Shown in pieces: positions 22,867 through 32,468 of a stretch of 64,000 nt of DNA. The stretch comes from Pseudomonas caspiana. GTDB taxonomy: Bacteria > Pseudomonadota > Gammaproteobacteria > Pseudomonadales > Pseudomonadaceae. The translations under genes were made by a program, and so were the position numbers. Positions within the stretch are counted from its first letter, which is position 1; each line of letters starts with the position of its first letter. The stretch covers positions 268,699 to 332,698 of the forward strand of contig NZ_LOHF01000001.1 in the NCBI RefSeq assembly GCF_002158995.1. Reading direction: 5' to 3'. The notes under the pieces are model-generated. The model did no database searches and was not told where the DNA came from. It saw only the letters and a program-made list of their open reading frames with translations.

Positions 22867-23797
22867 CTGTCTGCTCCGTTGGTTTCTGGACATCAGTCCA
22901 GAGTGGTTCATTCTTGAACGCAAGGCTGACGTGTTCGATCCATGCGCGTACGGCGGGCAGCATGCCGCGGCGCTGGGTGTAAGCAGCTTGAACATTACCG
23001 CTCGGCAGTGACCAGTCGGGTAGCAGGCGGACCAATTGACCATTGGCCAGCTCTTCATGGCAGTTCATCAGCGGCAGTAGCGTCATGCCCAGCCCCAGCA
23101 GGGCTGCGTTCTTGCGAATCGGAAAGTCATCCACCACCAGACGCGGCTCGATCGCCACTTCACAACGCTCACCATTGCTATGCAACAGCTGAAAATGCAC
23201 TTTGCGATCCGCCTCGATGGCGCCCAACGCTGGCAAACTGGAGAGGTCCTGCGGATGCTTGATACTGCGCCCGCGAAGCAACGCCGGAGAGGCCACCAGG
23301 GCTGCGCTGGCCGGATACAGCTGGCGAACAATCAGGCTTGGATCTTCATCGCCAACGTCACGGACACGCAGGGCCACATCAATGCCTTCGTTGACCAGAT
23401 CGACCCGACGATTGACCAGAATCAACTCCAGTTGTACCAACGGGTGGCGGATCAGAAATTCGTTGACCACCTCAGACAGATTCCAATGGGTCATCCCGAC
23501 AGGGCAGGACACCCGCAAACGTCCTCGAGGTTCTGCTGATAGCGAGGCAACCGCCTCGTCGGCCATTTCCGCTTCCAACAGCATTGCCTGACAGTGGCTC
23601 AGGTAACGCTCACCCACAGCGGTCAGCGCCAGTTTGCGGGTGGTGCGTTGCAACAGGCTCGCCCCCAGACGCAACTCAAGTTCGGCAATGCGCCGTGACA
23701 GACGTGATTTAGGGATGCCCAGCAGACGCCCGGCCGCCGCGAAGCCACCGAACTCGACCACTTTGGCGAAATAGTAAAGATCGTTAAGGTCCTGCAT
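22856..23797 (-). CDS. LysR-family transcriptional regulator
   Basis: A 313-residue LysR-type regulator of the DmlR/CrgA-like subgroup. The N-terminal winged helix-turn-helix (residues 4-62) has FGGFAAAGRLLGIPKSRLSRRIAELE. The effector domain begins with the PRGRLRVSCPVGM segment typical of the subgroup. It is divergent from azoR with 130 bp between starts, so azoR is the likely target. Effectors for such regulators are often quinones or other azoreductase substrates; here that is only inference. Confidence 0.9.
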   Translation of the reverse strand: MQDLNDLYYFAKVVEFGGFAAAGRLLGIPKSRLSRRIAELELRLGASLLQRTTRKLALTAVGERYLSHCQAMLLEAEMADEAVASLSAEPRGRLRVSCPVGMTHWNLSEVVNEFLIRHPLVQLELILVNRRVDLVNEGIDVALRVRDVGDEDPSLIVRQLYPASAALVASPALLRGRSIKHPQDLSSLPALGAIEADRKVHFQLLHSNGERCEVAIEPRLVVDDFPIRKNAALLGLGMTLLPLMNCHEELANGQLVRLLPDWSLPSGNVQAAYTQRRGMLPAVRAWIEHVSLAFKNEPLWTDVQKPTEQTDGH

Positions 23798-23927
23798 GCT
23801 GATAACCGATTGTCCTGTAGGTAGAACGAACTATCGCATTTATGCCGACTAATCAGCTATTGGCTTGCGCTGTAGGATTATCCCCACTTGATCGCCAGCT
23901 GGCGACTTTTCATTTGGGAAGCACGTT

Positions 23928-24539
23928 ATGAAACTTTTGCACATCGATTCCAGCATCCTCGGCGATCACTCCGCGTCTCGCCAGCTCAGCCGTAACGTTG
24001 TTGAAGCCTTTACCTCCGTCGAGCAAAACGCTCAGGTGACTTATCGCGATCTGGCCAGCGAATCGCTGAGCCACTTTTCCCCGGCAACACTGGCCGCTGC
24101 GGGCACCCCTGAAGAAGGCCGTGATGCTGCGCAGAAGCAGGAAGTGGCGAACAACGAGCAAATCCTGCAGGAATTTCTCGATGCGGACGTGGTTGTGATT
24201 GGTGCGCCGGTTTACAACTTCACCATTCCAACTCAACTGAAAGCCTGGATTGACCGTATCAGTGTGGCGGGTCGTACTTTCCGCTACACCGAAACAGGCC
24301 CGGAAGGTCTGGCTGGCGGCAAGCAAGTGATCATCGTTTCCACAGCCGGTGGTGTGCACGTTGGTCAGCCGACCAGCGTCGGTCATGAAGACTATCTCAA
24401 AGTCCTGTTCGGCTTCATTGGCGTGACTGATTTGAAATTCGTCTTCGCCCACGGTCTGGCCTACGGCGACGAGCCACGTGCCAATGCACTGACCACAGCG
24501 CAGAAGCAGATCAAAGAAGAGTTGTTCGCGGTGGCCTGA
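23928..24539 (+). CDS. azoR: FMN-dependent NADH-azoreductase
   Basis: AzoR is a flavodoxin-like homodimer that reduces quinones and azo compounds with NAD(P)H through FMN. The 203 residues begin [20 protein letters not shown], which forms the FMN phosphate loop. They continue with [20 protein letters not shown], the family signature. STAGGVH and the C-terminal KEELFAVA are also typical. It is divergent from a LysR gene that probably controls it. A strong terminator follows 43 bp after the stop, so it is a single-gene transcript. Confidence 0.95.
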   Translation: MKLLHIDSSILGDHSASRQLSRNVVEAFTSVEQNAQVTYRDLASESLSHFSPATLAAAGTPEEGRDAAQKQEVANNEQILQEFLDADVVVIGAPVYNFTIPTQLKAWIDRISVAGRTFRYTETGPEGLAGGKQVIIVSTAGGVHVGQPTSVGHEDYLKVLFGFIGVTDLKFVFAHGLAYGDEPRANALTTAQKQIKEELFAVA

Positions 24540-24581
24540 ATGCCGCGGCGGGTCTGACGACTTCGCCTGCAACGCGTCTGC

Positions 24582-24618
24582 AAAAAACTCCAGCGTCCAT
24601 TGGGCGCTGGAGTTTTTT
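24582..24618 (+). terminator. Rho-independent terminator of azoR
   Basis: ACTCCAGCG (24587-24595) pairs with CGCTGGAGT (24605-24613) around a 9-base loop, with A and T runs on both sides, so it can act on both strands. Confidence 0.92.
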
Positions 24619-24763
24619 GCGTTATGGCCCACGCTGATCAAACATAAATGCAACGTTTGTCGCCCGTGATGCTCTTAAAACGGGTAACACATGACTCAAT
24701 CGGAACAGATGAATTCACTCCGATCGTTTCGCCCGATTCACGAGAAACGGATGATTGGAATTT

Positions 24764-26830
24764 ATGACGACACCGGATAAGCAGTACGTAGAGTGGCTGG
24801 TTGAACAATCAATGCTCAATGCCGCACGCCAGCGGGCCAAGTTGTATTCGGGGCAGGGCAGGCTGTGGCAACGCCCGTTCGCCGAATCCCGGCCCAGAGA
24901 CGCTTCGGCGATTGCTTCCGTCTGGTTTACTGCTTATCCAGCGTCGATCATCACCCGTCAGGGCGGCTCGGTGCTCGAGGCTCTGGGTGATGAAACGCTG
25001 TGGCACGCCTTATCGGAAATCGGTATTCAAGGCATTCACAACGGTCCACTGAAGACCTCCGGTGGCCTTCAGGGACGGCAACACACACCGACCATCGACG
25101 GTAACTTCGACCGGATCAGTTTCGGCATCGACCCTGAACTGGGGACCGATGCGCAATTACTCAGCCTGAGTCGCATTGCAGCAGCGCACAACGCCGTGGT
25201 GATTGATGACGTAATTCCGTCCCACACCGGCAAGGGCTCTGATTTCCGCCTGGCAGAAATGGCGTATGAGGATTATCCGGGCCTGTATCACATGGTCGAG
25301 ATTCGCGAAGAAGACTGGCAACTGCTGCCGGATATTCCGGCCGGTCGCGATGCGGTAAACCTGATGCCTGAGGTGGTCGACGCCCTCAAGGACAAGCATT
25401 ACATCGTTGGCCAGTTACAGCGGGTGATTTTCTTTGAACCAGGTGTCAAGGAAACCGACTGGAGCGCCACTGGCATTGTTCAGGGCGTGGACGGCAAGGC
25501 GCGGCGCTGGGTTTATCTGCATTACTTCAAGGAGGGGCAGCCATCGCTGAACTGGCTGGACCCAAGTTTTGCTGCGCAGCAGATGATCATTGGTGATGCT
25601 CTGCATTCCATTGATGTCATGGGCGCACGGGTTTTGCGTCTGGATGCCAACGGTTTCCTCGGCGTCGAGCGCAAGGCTGAAGGCAATGCGTGGTCTGAGA
25701 GCCATCCATTGTCGATCACGGGTAACCAGCTGTTGGGCGGCGCGATTCGCAAGGCGGGCGGTTTCAGTTTTCAGGAGTTGAACCTGACTCTGGATGACAT
25801 TGCCTCGATGTCTCATGGCGGCGCGGACCTGTCTTATGACTTCATTTCGCGTCCGGCCTATCAGCACGCACTGTTGACCGGTACCACCGAGTTTCTGCGG
25901 TTAATGCTGCGTCAGGTTCACGCGTTCGGTATTGATCCTGCGTCGCTGATTCACGCGTTGCAAAACCACGATGAACTGACGCTCGAGCTGGTGCACTTCT
26001 GGACGTTGCATGCCCACGACACCTATCACTATCAGGGGCAGACGCTGCCGGGCAATATTCTGCGAGAGCACATCCGCGAGGAAATGTACGAGAAGCTCGC
26101 AGGTGAACATGCCCCGTACAACCTGAAATTCGTTACCAATGGCGTGTCCTGTACCACCGCCAGCATCATTACGGCGGCGCTGGGTATTCGTGATCTGGAC
26201 GCCATCACTGAAGAAGACATTCATAAAATCCAGCACATCCATTTGCTGTTGGTGATGTTCAATGCCATGCAGCCCGGCGTTTTCGCGTTGTCCGGCTGGG
26301 ATTTGGTCGGCGCGTTGCCACTGCCTGCCGATCAGGTTCAGCACCTGATGCAGGACGGAGATACCCGCTGGATTCACCGTGGGGCCTACGATCTGGTTGA
26401 TCTGGACCCGGAAGCGGAGGTTTCTGCAGGCAACATGCCGCGTTCACGGACCCTCTACGGCAGCATCGTCAGCCAGTTGCAGCGTCCGGATTCATTTGCT
26501 TCGCAGCTGAAAAAAATTCTCGCCGTACGTCGGGCTTACGACATCGCTGCCAGCAAGCAAATCCTGATCCCGGATGTTGAGCATCCAGGTCTGCTGATCA
26601 TGGTGCATGAGCTGCCGGCCGGGAAGGGCACGCAGATTACAGCGTTGAACTTCAGCTCTGAGTCGATTGTGGAAACCCTGCACCTGCCGGGCATTGCGCC
26701 GGGTCCTGTGGTGGACATCATCAATGAGCGGGTTGAGGGCGATCTGACGGAACAGGGCGAATTCACCATCACCCTTGATGCTTACGAAGGCCTGGCACTG
26801 CGTGTGGTCAGTGCAATGCCAGCGTTCTGA
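24764..26830 (+). CDS. treS: Trehalose synthase, P. stutzeri type (GH13)
   Basis: The 688 residues closely match the stand-alone trehalose synthase described from Pseudomonas stutzeri, which interconverts maltose and trehalose. The glycoside hydrolase 13 barrel shows [27 protein letters not shown] with the nucleophile Asp, FSFQELNLT with the acid/base Glu, and [11 protein letters not shown] with the third carboxylate. No maltokinase domain is attached, unlike the TreS-Pep2 fusions of glycogen clusters. The ATG at 24764 has TTGGA upstream; a TTG at 24755 is the only longer option. It stands alone between two terminator-like or regulatory gaps. A role in osmotic or desiccation tolerance is inferred. 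Confidence 0.92.
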   Translation: MTTPDKQYVEWLVEQSMLNAARQRAKLYSGQGRLWQRPFAESRPRDASAIASVWFTAYPASIITRQGGSVLEALGDETLWHALSEIGIQGIHNGPLKTSGGLQGRQHTPTIDGNFDRISFGIDPELGTDAQLLSLSRIAAAHNAVVIDDVIPSHTGKGSDFRLAEMAYEDYPGLYHMVEIREEDWQLLPDIPAGRDAVNLMPEVVDALKDKHYIVGQLQRVIFFEPGVKETDWSATGIVQGVDGKARRWVYLHYFKEGQPSLNWLDPSFAAQQMIIGDALHSIDVMGARVLRLDANGFLGVERKAEGNAWSESHPLSITGNQLLGGAIRKAGGFSFQELNLTLDDIASMSHGGADLSYDFISRPAYQHALLTGTTEFLRLMLRQVHAFGIDPASLIHALQNHDELTLELVHFWTLHAHDTYHYQGQTLPGNILREHIREEMYEKLAGEHAPYNLKFVTNGVSCTTASIITAALGIRDLDAITEEDIHKIQHIHLLLVMFNAMQPGVFALSGWDLVGALPLPADQVQHLMQDGDTRWIHRGAYDLVDLDPEAEVSAGNMPRSRTLYGSIVSQLQRPDSFASQLKKILAVRRAYDIAASKQILIPDVEHPGLLIMVHELPAGKGTQITALNFSSESIVETLHLPGIAPGPVVDIINERVEGDLTEQGEFTITLDAYEGLALRVVSAMPAF

Positions 26831-26915
26831 GTGGCCGATTCCAGCAGCTCCGTTGACGAAATGACGACATATCTGGCCTGATACTGCCCGGATGTAAAAC
26901 GTCGACGGAAGTTGC

Positions 26916-28250
26916 ATGGATATCAAACACAGTCTCAAACAGCGCATCGTCATCGTTTTCACGCTGATGAGTACTCTGGTCGCGTTGATATTTGCAGCGG
27001 GCATTGTCGTCACCGTGCATCTGGTGGGCAAAAAGCTGACGGCGCTTTCAATGAACGGCGATCTGCACCGGCTGCTGATGATGGATGACGTCGCTAACTG
27101 GAGCCACCGACCGGAGAAGGATTCGTTTTTCTACGTGCAGGATGCATCCGGGCTGTTCACCATGCCCGATGTCCTCAAACCGTTGAAACCGGGATTTCAC
27201 CGGATCAAAAAGGACAACATTGATTATTACGCCATGGTTGATGTGGTTGATGATCGCCAGTACGTGTTGCTCCGTGACCAGACCGCGACCGTGCAGCGCG
27301 AACGTATTCTGTTCGCCATCGTATTGGTAGGCTTCGTTCTAAGTGTTCTGTTGGCGTTGTTGTTGGGGAGACTGCTTGCGCAGCGTGTTATGGCTCCGGT
27401 GGTAAAGCTGGCGAAGCAGGTGCGTCACAGGGATCAGATCATGGACGCCGCGCCAGCTCTGGCGCCGGATTATGCCCATGACGAGGTTGGCGAGCTGGCG
27501 GTGTCTTTCGATGACACGCTCGGTCGCCTGCGTGCCGCGCTGAGCCGGGAAAAAATGTTCACCAGTGACGTCAGTCATGAGCTGCGTACCCCGCTGATGG
27601 TGCTGGCCAGCTCCTGTGAGCTGCTCCTGGAGAATCCTGCCGTTGATCCGCGCTCGCGTAATCAGGTTCTACGGATATCCCGGGCCAGCGAAGGCATGCG
27701 CCAACTGGTAGAAACCTTCCTGCTGCTGGCAAGGATCGAAACCGAAGTACCTGGCCAAGGCCCGCGCGCGACCCTGGTTGCGGTCGCGGACGAACTGGTG
27801 GATATCTGGCGCAAAGCTATTGAAGAAAAAGGCCTGACCCTGCGGTACGAGCCGGGTGTCGGTTCTGATCGCCTGTACAACGCAACGCTGTTGCATTCGG
27901 TAATGAGTAACCTGCTGCGCAACGCCTGGCATTACACCGACGAAGGTTTCATCTCTTTAAGCCTGCACGGTGATCGCTTTTCGGTGCAGGACAGCGGCAT
28001 TGGCATTCCGCTTGAAAAGCAGCAGGCCATGTTCCAGCCTTTCGTCAGGGGGGATGAGCAGCGTGGGGAAGGTCTCGGCCTGGGTCTTTCGCTGGTGCAG
28101 CGCATCTGCCTCCACCAGGGTTGGTCGGTGAACCTGGAAAGCCGCGTGCCCCATGGATGCTGTTTTGAGGTGAGTCTTGCTGCCTCGGCGGTTCGTGGGG
28201 ACAAGCCCGACAGCATTCGAAAACCTGATTCGGTCAGTCAGCCTGCCTAG
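26916..28250 (+). CDS. Orphan sensor histidine kinase
   Basis: The 444 residues begin with a membrane helix (about 11-36). A periplasmic sensor of about 95 residues follows, then a second helix (FAIVLVGFVLSVLLALLLGRLL) and a HAMP linker. The HisKA domain has H221 in SDVSHELRTPL, and the ATPase domain has the N box (SVMSNLLRNAWHYT), G1 (VQDSGIGIP) and G2 (GLGLGLSLV). No response regulator gene lies next to it in this window, so its partner and signal are unknown. The sensor has no domain I recognise. It follows treS by 85 bp in the same direction. Confidence 0.9.
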   Translation: MDIKHSLKQRIVIVFTLMSTLVALIFAAGIVVTVHLVGKKLTALSMNGDLHRLLMMDDVANWSHRPEKDSFFYVQDASGLFTMPDVLKPLKPGFHRIKKDNIDYYAMVDVVDDRQYVLLRDQTATVQRERILFAIVLVGFVLSVLLALLLGRLLAQRVMAPVVKLAKQVRHRDQIMDAAPALAPDYAHDEVGELAVSFDDTLGRLRAALSREKMFTSDVSHELRTPLMVLASSCELLLENPAVDPRSRNQVLRISRASEGMRQLVETFLLLARIETEVPGQGPRATLVAVADELVDIWRKAIEEKGLTLRYEPGVGSDRLYNATLLHSVMSNLLRNAWHYTDEGFISLSLHGDRFSVQDSGIGIPLEKQQAMFQPFVRGDEQRGEGLGLGLSLVQRICLHQGWSVNLESRVPHGCCFEVSLAASAVRGDKPDSIRKPDSVSQPA

Positions 28251-28307
28251 GCGCTGATACGTAGTGTCGCCACCTGATCAACTCACTTCCCTTGAGAGCA
28301 GCTCTGC

Positions 28308-28733
28308 ATGACCACTCTGAAAATCACTGCCGGCGGATACGAGTTTCTCGCTGAAACCAATCCTGATGCCCCGCACACTGTTGCCGCGTTTCTGAAATTG
28401 CTGCCGTATCGCCAGAAACTGATCCATGTTCGCTGGAGTGGTGAAGGCTGTTGGGTCCCGCTGGGTGAGTACCAGTTGCTATTGGAAAATCAGCCGATCG
28501 GTTTTGAAAATCACACCAGTCACCCCTCCGTAGGCGACATTCTGTTTTATCCGGGACCGTACAGCGAGACAGAAATCCTCATTGCCTACGGTTCATGCTG
28601 CTTCGCCAGCAAGATGGGCCAATTGGCTGGCAACCACTTTCTGACCGTTGTGCAGGGCAAGGAAAACCTGCGCGCACTGGGTGTGAAAACCCTGTGGGAT
28701 GGCGCGCAAGACGTACTCTTCGAGCTGGCCTGA
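28308..28733 (+). CDS. DUF3830 family protein (cyclophilin-like fold)
   Basis: A 141-residue soluble protein of the DUF3830 family, predicted to have a cyclophilin-like beta-barrel. Family features are PHTVAAFLKLLPYRQKLIHVRWSGEGCWVPLG and the HPSVGDILFYPGPYSETEILIAYGS region. Function is unknown. In other genomes I recall members near amide or hydantoin breakdown genes; the amidohydrolase here lies 12 kb away, so no link can be drawn. It converges with the DUF1232 gene, 11 bp apart. Confidence 0.83.
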   Translation: MTTLKITAGGYEFLAETNPDAPHTVAAFLKLLPYRQKLIHVRWSGEGCWVPLGEYQLLLENQPIGFENHTSHPSVGDILFYPGPYSETEILIAYGSCCFASKMGQLAGNHFLTVVQGKENLRALGVKTLWDGAQDVLFELA

Positions 28734-28744
28734 GTCGATCGGGT

Positions 28745-29125
28745 CTAGCCGGTAAACATTTTCCAGACGGCCCAGGCGATCAGCAGCCAGATCAATACGA
28801 TACAGGCGACCATCCAGCCGCGCCCCTTAAGCTTGATTCGCTCGCCTGCCATGGCTTCGGCTTCAGGGCGGCAGCGCTGCTGCAACGTGTCCGGGATCAG
28901 GCGCAGGGCGAGGGCGATCCCGAGTGGTAAAAGAATCACATCGTCCAGAAAACCCAGCACCGGTATGAAGTCAGGGATCAGATCAATCGGGCTTACGGTG
29001 TAGGCCACGGTGACCAACGCAACGATCTTTGGCAGCCATGGCATGTCCGGCTGACGGCAGCATAACCAGAGCAGAATCAGATTGGCTTTGAGGCGGCGAG
29101 CCCAGAGCTTCAGTTGTTTAATCAT
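28745..29125 (-). CDS. YkvA/DUF1232 family membrane protein
   Basis: A 126-residue protein whose core, KIVALVTVAYTVSPIDLIPD, is the DUF1232 signature, followed by FIPVLGFLDDVILLPLGI. A C-terminal membrane anchor follows (VACIVLIWLLIAWAVW). Function of the family is not known. The ATG at 29125 was preferred over an upstream frame to 29170 because MIKQLKLWARRL is the usual family start. Confidence 0.85.
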   Translation of the reverse strand: MIKQLKLWARRLKANLILLWLCCRQPDMPWLPKIVALVTVAYTVSPIDLIPDFIPVLGFLDDVILLPLGIALALRLIPDTLQQRCRPEAEAMAGERIKLKGRGWMVACIVLIWLLIAWAVWKMFTG

Positions 29126-29180
29126 TAAAGGTTCTCGTTGATCTGGATGGGCTCGGCCGTCTAAAGGCAACGCAAGCCCT

Positions 29181-29268
29181 GTAGGAGCTCACCGAGGTTA
29201 CGAGGCCAGCGATAACGGTCTGTCTGACACTCCCCCTCGCTGGCCTCGTAAGCTCGGTGAGCGCCTGC
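29181..29268. repeat. Inverted repeat with 31-bp arms
   Basis: Arms 29181-29211 (GTAGGAGCTCACCGAGGTTA..) and 29238-29268 are reverse complements with a few mismatches, enclosing 26 bases. The outer end is the same as in the elements at 9887 and 63652. It lies between the DUF1232 gene and the end of the iron-uptake operon. Confidence 0.74.
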
Positions 29269-29296
29269 TGGGATCATTGTTTGCGGCTCAGTTGCG

Positions 29297-30457
29297 TCAC
29301 CCTTCAACCGGTGTGAAGCAAACCTGCTTATGAAACACAAACGGCATGTCGGGTAGCGAGGTGAATTCGCGGATCAACGTTCGATACTCTGCATCCGGGT
29401 CGAGATCAGCAAATTGCTCAGGCCAGAATATTTTCGCCAGCCATTGTGCCCCAACTATGTTGAAGACGCTGTTGTAAAACTGGTGATTGAGGCCCTGTAC
29501 GCACGCTTTTGTCGAGCTAGCCGTGGCGCTGAAGCCGGGGCGGGACATCAAGCGCTGCATTTCGCTGTTGATGCGCCCGGCATTGGCGCCGTAGCCGAAA
29601 GGGATCGCGGTGACGCCATTGCGCAGGCGCTGAGTGCCGGTCATCAGGTAGACGTCGGGTTTACTCAGGATCAAGGTTTCCAGCGCCACATCGGCGGACT
29701 CGCTGCGCAAGTAGCGTGAGCCCAGGTTGATTGCCCCGAGGTTCTTTATCAGCAAGCCCCAACCGGCGTGCGCTTGAGTGTGGCAACAGCCGCCAGCCCC
29801 GGCCTGTCCCGCTCGGGCTTCGACGAATACTTTTGGTGCTGGCAGACCCGCAGCTGTCTCTCGCAGTCGGGCCAGTTGCCGTCGATAGACCTGCAAGTAA
29901 GCGTTTGCGTTGTCTTCACGGCCCAGCACCTGGCCTAGCAGTTCCAGACTGCGCGGCACGTTCGCTAGCGGGTCCAGCTCATTGTCGACGTAGATCAGCG
30001 GGATGCCCAAACGCTCAAGAACGCTATTGAGCACCGTGTTCTCGATGGCTGCCCGGCCACTCAGACGAGCAACAATAAGGTCAGGATGGGTGCGCAACAG
30101 GCTTTCGATGTCCAACTGGCCGGTGTCGGGGAAGTCGAGGTCCTGAATCTTATCCGCCTGTGGCCAACGTTGACTGACCACGTTCCACAGCCCCGGATCG
30201 GAGCTGGCCAGATTGTTATCCCAGGCGACGACCCGGGCCAGCGGGTCTTCACCTTCCAGCAGGGCCAGGGACAAAAGAACATTGCTGTCCTGCAACACGA
30301 TACGTTGCGGGGCGTGGGGCAGGGTGACGCTACGCCCGGCGAGATCAGTGACGGTGATTGGGTAGTTGGCAGCCTGAGTGGCCGTGCAGAGTAGAAACAG
30401 CAGGCCCGCAATTATCAATGCACCGCTTTTCAGACAATTGCGCGGAGTCAATGACAC
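29297..30457 (-). CDS. Periplasmic substrate-binding protein of an iron-complex ABC transporter
   Basis: A 386-residue FecB/BtuF-type binding protein with a signal peptide (SGALIIAGLLFLLCTATQA) and the two-lobe fold, starting ITVTDLAGRSVTLPHAPQRIV. It should hand an iron chelate or a related complex to the permease encoded upstream. Unusual for the family are several cysteines in the mature part: GGCCHTQAHAGWG near the hinge, ACVQG and KQVCF at the end. The GTG at 30457 is chosen because AGGAGG lies eight bases upstream; no ATG fits before the signal peptide. It is the last gene of the operon, set off from the ATPase by a REP pair. Confidence 0.86.
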   Translation of the reverse strand: MSLTPRNCLKSGALIIAGLLFLLCTATQAANYPITVTDLAGRSVTLPHAPQRIVLQDSNVLLSLALLEGEDPLARVVAWDNNLASSDPGLWNVVSQRWPQADKIQDLDFPDTGQLDIESLLRTHPDLIVARLSGRAAIENTVLNSVLERLGIPLIYVDNELDPLANVPRSLELLGQVLGREDNANAYLQVYRRQLARLRETAAGLPAPKVFVEARAGQAGAGGCCHTQAHAGWGLLIKNLGAINLGSRYLRSESADVALETLILSKPDVYLMTGTQRLRNGVTAIPFGYGANAGRINSEMQRLMSRPGFSATASSTKACVQGLNHQFYNSVFNIVGAQWLAKIFWPEQFADLDPDAEYRTLIREFTSLPDMPFVFHKQVCFTPVEG

Positions 30458-30470
30458 CCCGCGCGCCTCC

Positions 30471-30560
30471 TGTGGGAGCCGTGCTTGCCCGCGATTTGGG
30501 CACCGCGTTCCATCCGGTACATCGTGTAATCGTTTATCGCGGGTAAGCCCTGCTCCCACA
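30471..30560. repeat. Inverted REP pair inside the iron-uptake operon
   Basis: TGTGGGAGCCGTGCTTGCCC starts at 30471 (arm to 30495), and a reverse-complement unit occupies 30536-30560. The pair sits in the 173-bp gap between the ATPase stop and the binding-protein start. As an RNA hairpin it would lie only about 14 bases upstream of the binding-protein start codon, so it may set the relative level of that protein. Confidence 0.83.
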
Positions 30561-30630
30561 AGTTCGGCGTCATCCGGCGTCAGGACCTGTAGAAGCAGGG
30601 ACAGTTGTTGGAGCGAGGCTTTTGAGAGGT

Positions 30631-31413
30631 TCATGCCACTGACCCATCGACATGAATCTGCACCCGGCCCAGGCTGCAGCGCTCGACTCTGGCCTGAACC
30701 CGATAGACCTGCTCCAGCATGCCCGGAGTCAGGGTTTGTTCGGGCGTGCCTGCAGCGTTCAAACGACCGCGTTCAAGCACCATGACCTGATCGGCCCAGC
30801 GTGCTGCAAGCCCCAGATCATGGAGGACCACAACCACAATGCGGCCCTGATCGGCCAGTTGCCGGACCATGCTCATGACGTCGTTCTGGTAGCGCAAATC
30901 CAGTGCGCTGGTAGGTTCATCGAGCAACAGCAGGCGCGGCTGGCGAATGACCGCTTGCGCCAGGCTGACCATTTGGCGCTGCCCGCCGGACAGACTGTCC
31001 AGGGAGTGCAGTGCCAGGTGCAGAATGCCCAATTGCTCCAGCACAGCGCAGGCTTTGTTTTGTTGCTCCTTCGCACTGCCGACCATGGCCAGCGAATCTC
31101 CGCCGCGTAACGCGCCAAGCAATGTCTCCAGCACGCTCAAGGCAATGCCGTCCGGCAAGGTTTGCGGCATGAAGCCCAATACGGCGGCCCGTTCGCGACG
31201 CTTGCAGCGCAGCAGATCCAGTTCGCCAAGACGGATTTCCCCGGTTGCCGACAACAGTCCAGCAAGGCTGCGCAGCAGGGTCGATTTGCCAGCTCCATTG
31301 GGGCCGACCAGCGCCACTACCTGACCCGGGGCAATGTCTGGCAGATCAATGCCATGCAAAACCGTGCTGCGCTTGTAGCCAACGCTCAGGTTGCGTACTT
31401 GCAAAAGGCTCAT
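30631..31413 (-). CDS. ABC transporter ATPase for iron complex (FecE type)
   Basis: A 260-residue ATPase of the iron/cobalamin importer class. Walker A is GPNGAGKST near residue 37, the signature is LSGGQRQMVSLA near residue 139, Walker B is LLLLDEPTSALD, and the switch histidine lies in VVVVLHDLGLAARWAD. It energises uptake through the permease. The ATG at 31413 overlaps the permease stop by four bases (ATGA). Confidence 0.95.
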   Translation of the reverse strand: MSLLQVRNLSVGYKRSTVLHGIDLPDIAPGQVVALVGPNGAGKSTLLRSLAGLLSATGEIRLGELDLLRCKRRERAAVLGFMPQTLPDGIALSVLETLLGALRGGDSLAMVGSAKEQQNKACAVLEQLGILHLALHSLDSLSGGQRQMVSLAQAVIRQPRLLLLDEPTSALDLRYQNDVMSMVRQLADQGRIVVVVLHDLGLAARWADQVMVLERGRLNAAGTPEQTLTPGMLEQVYRVQARVERCSLGRVQIHVDGSVA

Positions 31414-32468
31414 GTCCGGCCTCGCTTGAGAATCAGGCTCATGAACAGCGGTACGCCGACCACTGCGGTCACGATCCCGATCGGCAGCACCACGCCCGGA
31501 ATCAGCTGTTTGCTGACAATTGCCGATAACGACATGATCAACGCGCCCATCAAGGCGCTGACCGGCAGGAAGAACCGGTGATCTTCGCCAATCAGCATGC
31601 GCGCAATGTGCGGCCCAACCAGGCCGATAAAGCCAATGGTGCCGACGAAAGCTACTGCGGTGGCCGCGAGTAGGCTGATACGCAGCAAAGCGCCCAGACG
31701 CAGGCGAGCGACATCAATACCCAGTGTGGCTGCACGTTCGTCTCCCAGGCGCAGGGTGGTCATTTGCCATGACGCGCGCAGGCTGAACGGCAAGACCAGA
31801 AAGAACACGACGGCCAGTGTCTGCACTGCGGGCCAACTGGCTCGGCTCAGGCTGCCCATGCTCCAGAACACCAGTTGCTGCAAGGCATCCGCAGATGCCA
31901 GATATTGCAGCAGGGCAACCATGGCATTGAAGCTGAAGACCAAAGCAATGCCGAACAGCACCAATGACTGCACGCCACCGGTAAGGCTGGCGACTGCCTG
32001 CAACAGCAACACCGAGGCAAAGGCAAAGATGAAAGCATTGGCCGTGATCAACCAGCTGCCTGGCACCCCGGGAATCCCCAGGTCCAGCACAATCGCCAGC
32101 GCGGCACCAAAGGATGCCGCCGACGACACGCCCAGAGTGAACGGGCTCGCCAGTGGATTGTTGAGGATGGTCTGCATTTCGGCACCGGCCAGCGACAGTG
32201 CGGCACCCACCAATACAGCCATCAGCGCGAAAGGCAGACGCAATTCGCGGACTATCACCTGAGTATCGGGGTCGACGCTGCCGGGGTCGAATATCGCCAG
32301 CAAGACTTCGCTGGCGGCGAACCGGGTAGTACCCAGGGTGATGTCAGCCACCAGACAAGCCAGCAACGTCGCGACCAGCACGCCGCAGATCCACAGACGT
32401 TTACGCAGAATGTTGCGGTAGGCGACATGCAGGGTTTCGGCATTCAGTGTGGACGGCGGAGGACTCAA
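31410..32468 (-). CDS. FecCD-family iron-complex permease
   Basis: A 352-residue inner-membrane permease with about ten helices. Family motifs are GAALSLAGAEMQTILNNPLASPFTLG near residue 88 and GFIGLVGPHIARMLIGEDHR near residue 290. Only one permease gene is present, so it should work as a homodimer. The start is TTG at 32468, overlapping the TonB receptor stop (TTGA); I see no ATG before the first membrane helix. Confidence 0.92.
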   Translation of the reverse strand: MSPPPSTLNAETLHVAYRNILRKRLWICGVLVATLLACLVADITLGTTRFAASEVLLAIFDPGSVDPDTQVIVRELRLPFALMAVLVGAALSLAGAEMQTILNNPLASPFTLGVSSAASFGAALAIVLDLGIPGVPGSWLITANAFIFAFASVLLLQAVASLTGGVQSLVLFGIALVFSFNAMVALLQYLASADALQQLVFWSMGSLSRASWPAVQTLAVVFFLVLPFSLRASWQMTTLRLGDERAATLGIDVARLRLGALLRISLLAATAVAFVGTIGFIGLVGPHIARMLIGEDHRFFLPVSALMGALIMSLSAIVSKQLIPGVVLPIGIVTAVVGVPLFMSLILKRGRT

